Below, one piece after another: positions 36,107 through 45,122 of a stretch of 64,000 nt of DNA. The position numbers and the translations under genes were made by a program. The notes below the pieces were generated by a model. That model ran no database searches. It was not told the DNA's origin and saw only the letters and a list, made by a program, of their open reading frames with translations. The DNA is from JBBSBL01 sp963735885 (GTDB taxonomy: Bacteria > Actinomycetota > Thermoleophilia > Solirubrobacterales > Solirubrobacteraceae). Location: assembly GCA_963735885.1 (NCBI GenBank), contig CAVTMP010000004.1, forward strand, positions 942,833-1,006,832, in the 5' to 3' direction. Numbering within the stretch: position 1 is the first letter of the stretch; each line of letters opens with the position of its first letter.

Positions 36107-36317
36107 GGCTCGGCACTGACGCTGATCGCGCCGGATCAGGCCGACGCCCCGGAGCCGGATCGGCGGCCGCGACGCGCATCAGCCAGGTGACGATCGCGTC
36201 GAGCCGGTCGCCCAGGTGCTCCCGCGTTCGGCGTGGCGGAAGCTCGGCGACGTGCCGGACGCCGGCGCGCGGGTCGCGCGCCGGGCCGGCCACTCCGCTG
36301 CTCTCCGTCCGGCTCGG

Positions 36318-37067
36318 TCAGACGTACTGGCACCAGTAAGGGCCGTAGGTGTTGGTCACCCAGCGATAGTCCTCGTCGATGACGTTCCCGAAGCGGTCAT
36401 ACCAGCGGGTGAGCTGCGCGAATCCGTAGTAGCCCGCGGACTGGATGTTGATGTTCAGGTTCTCGCTGGACAGGGCGCCGTCGCTCGTCTGCCAGGTGGA
36501 GTCCGGGTTGGAAATGACGTTCTCGGGACGGTTGAATACCTGGGGGCCGTGGCCGGCCGAGATCCAGCCGTTGTCGGTCCAGCCGAAGAACAGCGTCTGG
36601 GTGGCGACGATCTCCCCGACTCCGGGGTCGCTGTAGACGAATGGCCCCGCGAGGTGCACCGGGTTCTCCGAGCAGTCGCGGGAGAGGAAGCCGACACCGC
36701 GCATGCCACCGGTGGCCGCACGCGCGCCGACGGGGTGGCGACGCGTGCGCTTCCGGCACGGCACCCGGTGACGCTTGTGATGGCGGACGGCGGTGCAACG
36801 CGCCACCGGCTTGCGCGTCCGGCGGCGGTGGGTGCGGCCACCGGACTTGATGGTCTTGGTCCCTACCCCACCGGTCCCTACCCCGCCGGTCCCTACCGGA
36901 TCTCCGCCGAGCATCGCGATCAACGACGCGGGCAGGTGCGACGGAAGCGAACCACCCGATGGAGGCGGCGAGTCGCTGGGCACGGCGAGGGCGGCCGTGG
37001 GAACCAGCAGCGCCAGTGCCGAGGCGAGCCCGGCGACGATCGGGGCGGTGGTGCGCAACGAGGGCAT
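36318..37067 (-). CDS. Secreted protein with basic low-complexity N-terminus
   Basis: 249 residues from ATG 37067. A signal peptide (APIVAGLASALALLVPTAAL) cleaves after ALA. A Ser/Pro and GTGGVGTGGVGT repeat follows, then a strongly basic block (GRTHRRRTRKPVARC, RHHKRHRVPCRKRTRRHP). The folded C-terminal half is acidic-aromatic: GPFVYSDPGVGEIVATQTLF, GWTDNGWISAGHGPQVFNRP and WVTNTYGPYWCQYV. Four Cys (two in the basic block, one at RDCSENP, one near the end) could pair. No family is recognised. A DNA- or envelope-binding role is a guess from the basic block. Confidence 0.7.
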   Translation of the reverse strand: MPSLRTTAPIVAGLASALALLVPTAALAVPSDSPPPSGGSLPSHLPASLIAMLGGDPVGTGGVGTGGVGTKTIKSGGRTHRRRTRKPVARCTAVRHHKRHRVPCRKRTRRHPVGARAATGGMRGVGFLSRDCSENPVHLAGPFVYSDPGVGEIVATQTLFFGWTDNGWISAGHGPQVFNRPENVISNPDSTWQTSDGALSSENLNINIQSAGYYGFAQLTRWYDRFGNVIDEDYRWVTNTYGPYWCQYV

Positions 37068-37356
37068 GGCAGGCCTTTCGGATCGTGGAGGTCGTATCGA
37101 CCGGACTCCCACGAGACGGCCCGCCGTGACGGCGTCTTCCCTCGACACGCGGGTCGTGTGCTGGACCTCACGGCTCGGATGCGGTCGGCCGAACCCAATG
37201 ATGCCCAGCCTCCGCTATCGCCTCCGAGCGCGCCGACCCTCTCACCGCCCACCCCGTGCGACGTCGAGTCTGGGGATGTCGGGTTGGCCTGAGACGCCGT
37301 CACTTCCGGAGTTCGGTCGCCCGCCGGCATGCCGGGGGGACATCCGCCGTTCGGCC

Positions 37357-38422
37357 TCAGCCCCGCCGGTTGCGGTCGCGCGAGGGCTGCACCCGCTTGG
37401 GCTCGCCGGGCATCTTCGGGTAGTCGGGCGGGTAGGGCATGTCGCCGGCGCCCTCCGCCTCGTCGCGCTCGTAGAGCGCGAGCAGCGGCTCGAGCGAGAA
37501 CGCGGCGTCGTCGATCGCCGCGTGGCGGTCGCCGACCTGCGGCGAAGCGCGCCGGCATCGTCGCGACCGTGAAGTCCTCCGGCCGACCTCGGGCAGCTCG
37601 TCCCACGTCGAGCGGGGCCGAGACCGGCGCTCCGGGCCGGGGCCGAACGCTGTAGGCCGAGGCGATCGTGCGGTCGCGCGCGTTCTGGTTGTAGTCGACG
37701 AACACGCGCTCGCCGCGCTCCTCCTTCCACCACTTCGTCGTCACCTCTCCCGGCAGGCGCCGCTCGAGCTCGCGGCCGAACGCGATCGCCGCGTGGCGCA
37801 CGTCGGTGAACGTCCAGCGGGGCTCGATGCGGACGTAGACGTGCACGCCGCGGCCGCCCGAGGTCTTCGGGAACCCGGTGTAGCCGAGGTCCGCCAGCAG
37901 CCGCCGCGCCTCGCCCGCCACGCGCACCGCGTCGTCGAAGTCGGTGCCCGGCTGGGGATCCAGGTCGATGCGCAGCTCGTCCGGGTGGTCGACGTCGTCG
38001 TCGCGCACCGGCCACGGGTGGAAGGTGAGCGTGCCCATCTGCGCGGCCCAGCCGACGACCGCGATCTCGGTCGGGCAGATCTCGTCGGCGTGGCGCCCGG
38101 AGGGGAACGCGATCCGCGCGGTTCGCACGTAGTCCGGCGCGCCGCGCGGCACGCGCTTCTGGAAGAAGGCGTCGCCGCCGCCCTTCTCGCGCGTCGAGAG
38201 CACGATCCCCGGGTGCACGCCCTTCGGCCAGCGCTCGAGCGTCGTCGGCCGGTGCCGCAGGGCGCGCATGATCCCGTCCTCCACCGCGAGGTAGTAGCGG
38301 ACGACCTCGAGCTTGGTCACCTCCGGCGTGCTCCCGGTCGCCGGGAAGATCACGCGCTCCGGATTGGAGACGCGCAGCTCGCGCCCGCCGGCGTCGACGG
38401 TCGTGGCGGCGGAGGAGGGCAT
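37357..38422 (-). CDS. Stand-alone LigD-type DNA polymerase (PrimPol domain), frameshifted at the C-terminus
   Basis: From ATG 38422: VDAGGRELRVSNPERVIFPA, then LSTREKGGGDAFFQKRVPRG, WAAQMGTLTFHPWPVRDDDV and the metal-binding RIDLDPQPGTDFDDAVRVAG (Asp-x-Asp). Next come FPKTSGGRGVHVYVRIEP (the second motif) and VDYNQNARDRTIASAYSVRP. These are the motifs of the polymerase domain of bacterial LigD, which fills ends during non-homologous end joining. No ligase or nuclease domain follows, and no Ku gene is in the window. The last 80 residues change frame near 37590 and 37545 and end at 37357. About 350 residues. Confidence 0.85.
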
Positions 38423-38473
38423 GGGCGGCGAGAGCTTCGCGCATCGCGCGAGAACCGGCACGGGCGACGCCGC

Positions 38474-40796
38474 TCAGCAGACGAAGGTCTCCGTGCGCTC
38501 GTTGTTGGTCTCGTCCGTCTCGACGACCTCGTTGCCCGAGTCGACGCGGGCGGGCCCGCCGAGCCCGGAGGTGCAGAAGCTCGTGTAGGTCACCGTCGCC
38601 GTCGCGCCCGGCGCCAGGCCGTCGAGCCGGAAGGGCGCCAGCGTGCCGACCGTCAGCGTGAAGGGGCCCGCGGCCCCGGCGCCCTGGTTCTTCACGGTGG
38701 TCGACGTCAGGCCCAGCTCGGTCACGACGAGGTCCGGCTTCGCGGGGGGCGGCGGGGGCGGGGCCGGCCCGGGACCGATGACCACCGGACGCGTTGAGGG
38801 CGGCGGCACCGGGTCCCAGGTGTCGACCCGGTAGCGCACGCTGGCCAGATCGCCGCCGCGGCCGAGGCGGCCGCCGAGGCGTGGCCGCCGCCGGTGTCCG
38901 CTCGACGCGTGGCGCGCCCGGCGCGTAGCCGAGGGTGACGGCGTCGCGGACGTCGTACGGGTTGATGTCGCCGTGGTCGTTGCCGCCGTAGATGTTCGAG
39001 TCCTCGTCCCACAGGTCGAGCGTCAACGGGAGCCCGCGTGCCCGCGGGCGAGCTCGGGCGGAAGTCCGGCGCGCGCCAGGTGCGGTGGTTGTCCTCGAGC
39101 CAGCGCTCGATCCCGTCGCGCGCGTAGATCTGGCGGCCGTTCGACGATCGACCTTCACCCCGCGCAGCTTCCAGCCGCCCGCCACGCCGTCGGGCGACTT
39201 CTCGATCTGGATCCGCCGCAGGTCGCCGACGTTCAGGCCCGCGCGCGCGGCGCCGTCGATCGGCACGCTGTACGTGTCGCGGTCGCCGCGCTCGAAGTCG
39301 TCGTAGAGGCTCTTGTCGAGCGGGAAGCGCAGGTCCGACCCGATCGCGCAGGTAGACGTCGTCGTCGGTGCCCGGAGAAGCGCGACGAGCTGGTGCGGAT
39401 CTCGACCTGCATCGAGGTCGATCGGCTCGCGGTACGGACGCCGCCGCCGGCACCGCCTTGATGAACGTGAACGGCGCGGTCGGGCGCGGGAACGAGAAGC
39501 TGTCGTGAGCCGTTGATCTCGCCGGACTGGAACTTCTGCCCGGCGATCGTCGCCTGCGTGAACATGTCGGCGTCGTCGGGGCCGGGGTCGCCGAGGTCGA
39601 TGCCGTTCATCCGTGCGGCACCTGCAGCTGGACGAAGCGCGTCGTGCGCTGCAGATCCTGGCTCGACGTGATCGGGGAGCAGGTCGACCCGTCGGGGCGT
39701 CCGCCTGCCGAGCACGTCTTGATCAGCGCGCTCGAAGTTGCGGCGGAAGAGCGTCTTGCCGTGGTCCTCGAAGTAGTCGCGCGTCGCCGACCGCAGCCCG
39801 AGCAGGTCGCCGCCGGGGCCGTTGCGCGAGCCGCAGATGTTGGTCGACCACGTCGGGTTGCACGGCTCGCCCTCGCCCTACCAGTGGCCGGAGTTCATGC
39901 CGATGCGCAGCGCGCCGCTGAGGTCGTGGTTCAGCGAGCTGCCGTGGCGGTCGGCGTAGCGCTGCGTGCGCCTCCAGAAGGCGTCGTCCCCGAGCCGCGG
40001 TCTTCAGATCGCCCGCAGCCACTGGCGGGTCGCGAAGTACGCGGTGATGTAGGCGTTCGCGTAGCCGGGGCGCCCGGGCCAGTCCTTCGCGACGGCGGTC
40101 TTCATCGACCTGTTGCCGTCGCTGTTCCACTGCGCCGTGCTTGCGCGAGTGCCCCGTCGTCTCGCCGATGTAGACGTTCAGCGCCCGCGCGCTTGTCCGG
40201 CGCGACGTCGAACCACGTCGGCGTCCCGCCGAACGTGCAGCTTCGACCAGTCCGTGCCGTCGACGCCCGTCGAGCCCTGCTGCTCGATCCAGTTCGAGTG
40301 CGAGTAGAAGTCCTCGAGCTCGTGCAGGCTCATCCCGATCGTCGGTCAGCAGCTCGAGCGGGCTGTTGCGGACGCGCGCGGCGCGGGCGAGGCGTACGGT
40401 GTTGCGCATCAGCCGCTCCCACTCCTTCTGGGCACGCTCGACGGTTGGAGATGTCGTCCCGGTGCCCGGAGTCGAAGTGCGTGCGGGCCGGGCGGCCTTC
40501 ACGACGGTGTCGGACCAGTTCTCCGCGGCGCCGAGCGAACGAGCCGAGGATCGCCGTTCAGCACGTCGGCGTGGTCCGCGACTGCGGGACTCGACTTCGC
40601 GTTCGAGTAGAGGTCGACGAACCAGTTGTTGACGTTCGCGACGTCGACGGCGGTGTTGCCGAAGCCCTCCGCGGTCAGCGCGTCGACGGCTGATGTCGGA
40701 GTGCGGCCCGGTGTCGAAGGCCGCCGCGGGCGCCGCGGTCGCGCCCGCGAGGGTGATCAGTCCGATGAGGACGAGTCGACGCCCCACTCCCGGCAC
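38474..40796 (-). CDS. Large secreted Het-C-like/PLAT/CARDB protein, heavily frameshifted
   Basis: GTG 40796 opens a signal peptide (RLVLIGLITLAGATAAPAAA) followed by FDTGPHSDIS. In other frames come VDALTAEGFGNTAVDVANVN, NWFVDLYSN, QKEWERLMRNTVRLARAAR and SLHELEDFYSHSNWIEQQG (40.27-40.34 kb). The last strongly recalls the Het-C signature (LHxLEDFFAHSNYVE) of fungal and bacterial Het-C proteins. Downstream, 39.3-39.05 kb encodes a PLAT-like beta sandwich (SLYDDFERGDRDTYSVPIDG, IQIEKSPDGVAGGWKLRGVK). The C-terminus is CARDB-like (PDLVVTELGLTSTTVKNQGA, VETDETNNERTETFVC). At least twelve indels interrupt it. About 770 residues. It is probably an exported lipid- or surface-active protein; the domain calls are by eye. 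Confidence 0.55.
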
Positions 40797-40869
40797 GCTA
40801 GACCCCGATCCGGGCCCGGCGCAACCGCACTCGACGTCCGTTGGCTGACCGCCGGCGCCGCGCAGCCGC

Positions 40870-41036
40870 TCACCCCAGCAGCTCGCACCCGTGCGCCACG
40901 GCCACGGCGCTCACGAGCTCCATGTCCGGCGGCGCGTCGCTCGCCGGCGGCAGCGTCCGGCTCTGGGCCGGCACGCTCATCTCGCGCACGAGGTCCTCGA
41001 ACCCGCCGGGCGTGCAGACGAACAGCAGCTTTGGTC
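40870..41036 (-). pseudogene. C-terminal remnant of a cupin-domain protein
   Basis: Between a stop in the same frame just upstream and the TGA at 40870 the strand encodes PKLLFVCTPGGFEDLVREMS, then VPAQSRTLPPASDAPPDMEL and VAHGCELLG. This matches the last 55 residues of small actinobacterial cupin proteins (CTPAGFE, PAxxRTLPP, PPDME, GxELLG). The cupin barrel itself is missing. The break lies next to the promoter of the J-domain gene on the other strand. Confidence 0.6.
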
Positions 41037-41055
41037 AGCTTTCCGGCGCGATCGT

Positions 41056-41061
41056 TAAGGT
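41056..41061 (+). promoter_or_regulatory. -10 element (TAAGGT) of the J-domain gene
   Basis: TAAGGT ends seven bases before GTG 41069, matching the leaderless spacing at other genes. It starts about 20 bases past the break point of the cupin remnant. Confidence 0.4.
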
Positions 41062-41068
41062 CCAGGGC

Positions 41069-41827
41069 GTGGCCGGTAAGGACAGCGCGGCCGAGCCGCC
41101 TGAGGATCGGGAGCTCAGAGACAAGGAGCGCGAGCTCAGCGCCCTGGAGGACGAGTTCGCCGGTCTGCGGGAGCGGATCGCCACCCTCACCTCGCTGCTG
41201 GCCCGCTTCGAGGCGCGCTACCAGGGCGAGGTCGGCGTGCTGTTCAGCGAGCTCGACGGGATCGAGGCGCGTCTCGCCCGTCAGGCCTACGAGGCGTCGA
41301 CTCGCGAGGAGCACGCCGACGCCTGGCGCGAGGCCGACGAGCGGGCTCGGGAGAGCGCGCAGGCCAGCGGCGAGGCGCCCCCGCCGGCCGACGCCTGGGG
41401 GCCGCCCACGCCCGAGGGCAAGGCCCTGTTCCGCGAGGCCGCCAAGCGCCTCCACCCCGACCTCCACGAGGACCCCCGGACCAGGCAGCGCGCGACGCTC
41501 GCGATGGCGGCGGCCAACGAGGCCTACGGCCTCGGCGACCTCGACGAGCTGCGGCGGATCCTGCGCGAATGGGAGCAGAGCCCCGAGGCCGTGGCGGGCG
41601 ACGACACCGCCGCGCTGCTGGTCCGCGCGATCCGCCGCATCGCGCAGGTCCGCGAGCGGATCGCCGAGGCCCGCGTGGAGCTCGAGGCGCTCCAGGCGAG
41701 CGAGCTCAACCAGCTGCGCGAGCGCGCGGAGGCCGATCCCGAGCTGCTCGGCCGGCTGCGCGCGGACCTCGAGGCCGGGCTCGGCGCGGCGCAGCAGCGG
41801 CTCTCGAAGACCGGGGCCCGGCGGTGA
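41069..41827 (+). CDS. Coiled-coil protein with central J-domain-like module
   Basis: 252 residues from GTG 41069. Residues 10-90 form a coiled coil (LRDKERELSALEDEFAGLRE, RYQGEVGVLFSELDGIEARL). A linker rich in Pro/Ala leads to EGKALFREAAKRLHPDLHED with TLAMAANEAY-like helix III, which matches helices II-III of a J-domain including the HPD tripeptide near residue 135. The rest is helical (AIRRIAQVRERIAEARVELE). HPD is the part that stimulates Hsp70 ATPase, so it may recruit DnaK. Its stop overlaps the next gene's GTG (GTGA), so the pair is translationally coupled. Confidence 0.75.
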   Translation: MAGKDSAAEPPEDRELRDKERELSALEDEFAGLRERIATLTSLLARFEARYQGEVGVLFSELDGIEARLARQAYEASTREEHADAWREADERARESAQASGEAPPPADAWGPPTPEGKALFREAAKRLHPDLHEDPRTRQRATLAMAAANEAYGLGDLDELRRILREWEQSPEAVAGDDTAALLVRAIRRIAQVRERIAEARVELEALQASELNQLRERAEADPELLGRLRADLEAGLGAAQQRLSKTGARR

Positions 41828-42915
41828 GCGGCCGCGGGCTCGTCCCCGGGGCGGGCGGCGAGATCACCCGCCGGTCGCGCGGGCTCGCCGCGCGCGGCCT
41901 CGATCTCGCGGAGCGGCTCGCCGACCGGCGGTGGCAGCCGGCGCCCCTGCCGCACCCGAGCGCCTTTCGCGCGGCGGCGCTCTCGCCGGACGGCCGATGG
42001 CTCGCCGCGGCGCGCAGCGGGTCCTCGCGCGCCCGGGGCGTGCTGGTGGTCGCACTCGACGGCTCGGACGCGGTCGCCGAGGGCCTGACCGACGCGTGGG
42101 TCCGGGCGGTCCAGTTCCTGGGGGCGGAGGCGGAGCTGGTCGCGGCCACGCAGGACGGCGACGTGGTGCAGCTGCGGCTCGAAGGCGAGCGCCTGGGCGA
42201 GGTCGCGCGGCGGCGCTGCCCGGCGGGAGCGGCCGATCCACCGCGGGCGGTCTCGGCGGCGCCGGACGGCGGCTTCGTCGCCGTGCTGCTGGGCACGGCC
42301 ACGGTCGTCGGCCTGCCCTGGCCGGAGGGCCCGCCGTGGACGTTCGACGTGGGACGAGAGCTCGCGGACGGGGCGGTCGGTCGCCCGGCCTGCGCGTTCG
42401 AGCCCGCGCCGGCCGGCAAGCTCGCCGTCGTCTGCGACCGCGTGCTGGTGTTCGATCGCAGCGGCTCCGGGGGCAGGCTCGCCTCGCTGGCCACCGATTT
42501 CGCCGCCGGCCCCGCCGCGCTCTGCTGGAGCGGCGGCGAGCTGCTGGCGGTCGAGGGTCGCGAGCTGCTCCGCTTCCCGCTGCTCGGCGGTCGCCCGGAG
42601 AGCCGCACGCTGGTGGAGCACCCCGCTGCCGATGTCGGCCGGGCGGCGATCAGCCCGAGCGGGAGGATGGTCGCCCTCGACCTCGCGACGCGCGCCGGCG
42701 TGATCAACGTCCACGACGCGTCCGGGCGGCTCCTCGCCCGGCGCCCGGCCGGCGCGCGCGGGGTGGAGGCGCTCGCGGTCGGCGACGACGGGCTGCTGGC
42801 CGTGGCCGAGGCCGACGGATGGCTCACGGTGTGGGCGCCGCAGAAGGCCGACGAGCCGCTGCTGCGGATGCGCGACCGGGCCGCGACGCCCGGCAGGGCG
42901 ATCGCCTCGGGCTGA
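41824..42915 (+). CDS. Beta-propeller-like protein coupled to the J-domain gene
   Basis: 363 residues. After a basic N-terminus (GGEITRRSRGLAARGLDLAE) it consists of repeating four-strand units: FRAAALSPDGRWLAAARSGS, AWVRAVQFLGAEAELVAATQ, PPRAVSAAPDGGFVAVLLGT, AAISPSGRMVALDLATRAGV and VEALAVGDDGLLAVAEADGW. The spacing of SPDG/SPSG turns is that of a WD40/YVTN-type propeller. No catalytic motif or signal peptide is visible, so it is probably a cytoplasmic scaffold or interaction platform. The four-base overlap with the J-domain gene implies the two proteins work together. Confidence 0.75.
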   Translation: MSGRGLVPGAGGEITRRSRGLAARGLDLAERLADRRWQPAPLPHPSAFRAAALSPDGRWLAAARSGSSRARGVLVVALDGSDAVAEGLTDAWVRAVQFLGAEAELVAATQDGDVVQLRLEGERLGEVARRRCPAGAADPPRAVSAAPDGGFVAVLLGTATVVGLPWPEGPPWTFDVGRELADGAVGRPACAFEPAPAGKLAVVCDRVLVFDRSGSGGRLASLATDFAAGPAALCWSGGELLAVEGRELLRFPLLGGRPESRTLVEHPAADVGRAAISPSGRMVALDLATRAGVINVHDASGRLLARRPAGARGVEALAVGDDGLLAVAEADGWLTVWAPQKADEPLLRMRDRAATPGRAIASG

Positions 42916-43042
42916 CCGCCGCCCCCGCGGTCGGCGGCGGAAGGCAACCCGGCGTTCCCTCTCATCGACGGCTCATGCGTGGTGGGCACCCTGAGGACGA
43001 GGCGGCGGAACGCGCCGTCCCTCGCCGGCGGAAAGGCCAACC

Positions 43043-43804
43043 ATGCAGACGACACGATCCCTCGCTCCGGTCGCCGCCCTCGCGCTGGCGCTCGGCGTGG
43101 GCGCGTGCGGCTCCGGGGGCTCGGGCTCGACATCGGGCTCGCAGTCGACCGGCGGGACGACGACCGCACCCGCGGCCGCCCGTATCGATCCGGCGAACTT
43201 CGCCCGCACGGTCGACAATCCCTGGTTCCCGCTCGAGCCGGGCACGACCCTGCGCTACCGCGGTGTGAAGGACGGGAAGGCGACCGTCGACGTCTTCGCG
43301 GTCACCAACGAGACCCGGAAGATCCTCGGCGTGCCGGCGACGGTGGTGCACGACCGCCTCTACGACAGCACGGGCAACCTGGTGGAGGACACGATCGACT
43401 GGTACGCGCAGGACCGGCAGGGCAACGTCTGGTATCTCGGCGAGGCCACCAAGGAGCTCGACGCGCAGGGCCACGTGACGAGCCGGAGCGGGTCCTGGCA
43501 GGCCGGCGTCCACGGGGCCCAGGCCGGCATCTTCATGCCCGCCGACCCGAAGGTCGGCCGGTCGTTCCGCCAGGAGTACTCCCGGGGCCAGGCCGAGGAC
43601 CACTTCAAGATCCTCAGCCTCAGCACGCCGGTCGAGGTCCCGGCCGTCTCCTCGCAGGATGCGATGAGGACGGAGGAGTGGACCCCGCTCGAGCCGGGCG
43701 TGATCGACCACAAGTACTACGTGCGCGGCATCGGCACCGTCCGCGAGGCGGCCGTCAAGGGCCCCAGGGAGTACAACACGCTCGTCTCGGTCAAACGGGG
43801 CTGA
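43043..43804 (+). CDS. Secreted lipoprotein of unknown function
   Basis: 253 residues from ATG 43043, after GGCGGAAAGG. A signal peptide ends in a lipobox (LALGVGAC) with the lipidated Cys near residue 21, followed by a Ser/Gly/Thr linker. The mature domain reads ARTVDNPWFPLEPGTTLRYR, VTNETRKILGVPATVVHDRL, EDTIDWYAQDRQGNVWYLGE, MPADPKVGRSFRQEYSRGQA and VIDHKYYVRGIGTVREAAVK. This layout is common in actinobacterial and proteobacterial exported proteins; the fold is probably all-beta and the function is unknown. HMG-CoA reductase follows 100 bases later. Confidence 0.75.
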   Translation: MQTTRSLAPVAALALALGVGACGSGGSGSTSGSQSTGGTTTAPAAARIDPANFARTVDNPWFPLEPGTTLRYRGVKDGKATVDVFAVTNETRKILGVPATVVHDRLYDSTGNLVEDTIDWYAQDRQGNVWYLGEATKELDAQGHVTSRSGSWQAGVHGAQAGIFMPADPKVGRSFRQEYSRGQAEDHFKILSLSTPVEVPAVSSQDAMRTEEWTPLEPGVIDHKYYVRGIGTVREAAVKGPREYNTLVSVKRG

Positions 43805-43904
43805 GGGGCGACGCGGACCGCCCGCCCCACGGCCGGCACCGTCGACCGATCCGGTCCATCGAGGACCATGACTCCGGCCAGCCAGAAACCGATGAGGAGT
43901 GGGC

Positions 43905-45113
43905 GTGGAGACGAGCGACGACGCCGGGCGCCGGAAGGTCCCCCGCGACCCGGAGAACGACTACACCCGCGAGGCCGCCGAGGCGCGCTCGGCGTTTCTC
44001 GCGCAGCAGACCGGCGTCGAGACGCCGCACCTCACGAGCTACTCGTTCGAACCGGCGGCCCTTCCGGGGAACATCGAGAACTTCGTCGGCGCCGCCCAGG
44101 TCCCGATCGGCATCGCCGGGCCGCTGCTCGTCGACGGCGAGCACGCCCAGGGGGAGTTCTACGTGCCATTGGCGACCACGGAGGGAACGCTGGTCGCCAG
44201 CTACAACCGCGGCATGAAGCTCGCGCGCGCGGCGGGCGGCGTGACGGTGACGATCGTGGACGACGCGATGCAGCGCGCACCGGCGTTCGTGTTCGACAGC
44301 GCGCGCGAGGCGCGCGCATTCGGGCACTGGCTGACCGAGCACTTCGCCGAGATCAAGCGCGAGGCCGACGCCACCACCAGCTCCGGCCGGCTGCGCGACA
44401 TCCAGCAGTTCCCGGCCAGCCGCATCCTGTTCACGCGCTTCAACTACACCACCGGCGACGCCGCCGGTCAGAACATGACCAGCAAGGCGACCGCCATCGC
44501 CTGCCGGTGGATCGCCGCCCGGCGCCCGGAGATCCGGCACTTCACCCTCGAGTCGAACTTCGCGACCGACAAGAAGAGCTCCCAGGTCAACATGCTGCAC
44601 ACGCGCGGCAAGCGCGTCGTCGCCGAGCTGACGTTCCCCGCCGACCTCGTGCGCCGGCAGATGCGCGTCGAGCCGGAGCAGCTCTTCCGCACGCGGCTGG
44701 TGTCCAACCTCGGAGCCTTCATGTCCGGCGCCAACAACAACGGCGCGCATGCGGCCAACGGCATCACCGCGATGTTCATCGCCACCGGCCAGGACGTGGC
44801 CAACGTGGCGGAGTCCTCGGCCGCCTATGGCTTCTCCGAGCTGCTCCCCAACGGCGACTACTACGGGTCGGTCACCCTCCCGTCGCTGATCGTCGCGACC
44901 TACGGCGGCGGGACCGGGCTCGCGACCCAGCGCGAGTGCCTCGAGCTCCTCGGCTGCTACGGCACCGGCGAGGTGGGGAAGCTGGCGGAGATCGTCGCCG
45001 CGACGGTGCTCTGCGGAGAGCTGTCGCTCGGGGTGGCGATCGCCGTCGACGAATGGGTCTCCGCCCACGACCGACTGGGACGCAACCGGCCCGACGAGCG
45101 CGACGCGCCCTGA
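43905..45113 (+). CDS. Hydroxymethylglutaryl-CoA reductase (class I type)
   Basis: 402 residues. GTG 43905 is chosen because GATGAGGAG just upstream is a good ribosome site that the GTG at 43899 would overlap. Motifs are ENFVGAAQVPIGIAGPLLVD, VPLATTEGTLVASYNRGMKL (catalytic Glu), TGDAAGQNMTSKATAIACRW (NADP site, Asp), ESNFATDKKSSQVNMLHTRG (catalytic Lys) and WVSAHDRLGRN near the C-terminus (catalytic His). ENVGxxQxP and GDAMGMNM-like blocks and the length indicate the NADPH-dependent class I form. It makes mevalonate for isoprenoids. No other mevalonate-pathway gene is in the window, and most actinobacteria rely on the MEP route, so this gene is notable. Confidence 0.9.
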   Translation: METSDDAGRRKVPRDPENDYTREAAEARSAFLAQQTGVETPHLTSYSFEPAALPGNIENFVGAAQVPIGIAGPLLVDGEHAQGEFYVPLATTEGTLVASYNRGMKLARAAGGVTVTIVDDAMQRAPAFVFDSAREARAFGHWLTEHFAEIKREADATTSSGRLRDIQQFPASRILFTRFNYTTGDAAGQNMTSKATAIACRWIAARRPEIRHFTLESNFATDKKSSQVNMLHTRGKRVVAELTFPADLVRRQMRVEPEQLFRTRLVSNLGAFMSGANNNGAHAANGITAMFIATGQDVANVAESSAAYGFSELLPNGDYYGSVTLPSLIVATYGGGTGLATQRECLELLGCYGTGEVGKLAEIVAATVLCGELSLGVAIAVDEWVSAHDRLGRNRPDERDAP

Positions 45114-45122
45114 CCCCGAGCC

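Noticed and set aside
36051..36293. Minus-strand frame between the SnoaL-like and secreted protein genes
   Set aside because: It overlaps the end of the SnoaL-like gene, has no motif or start signal, and looks composition-driven.
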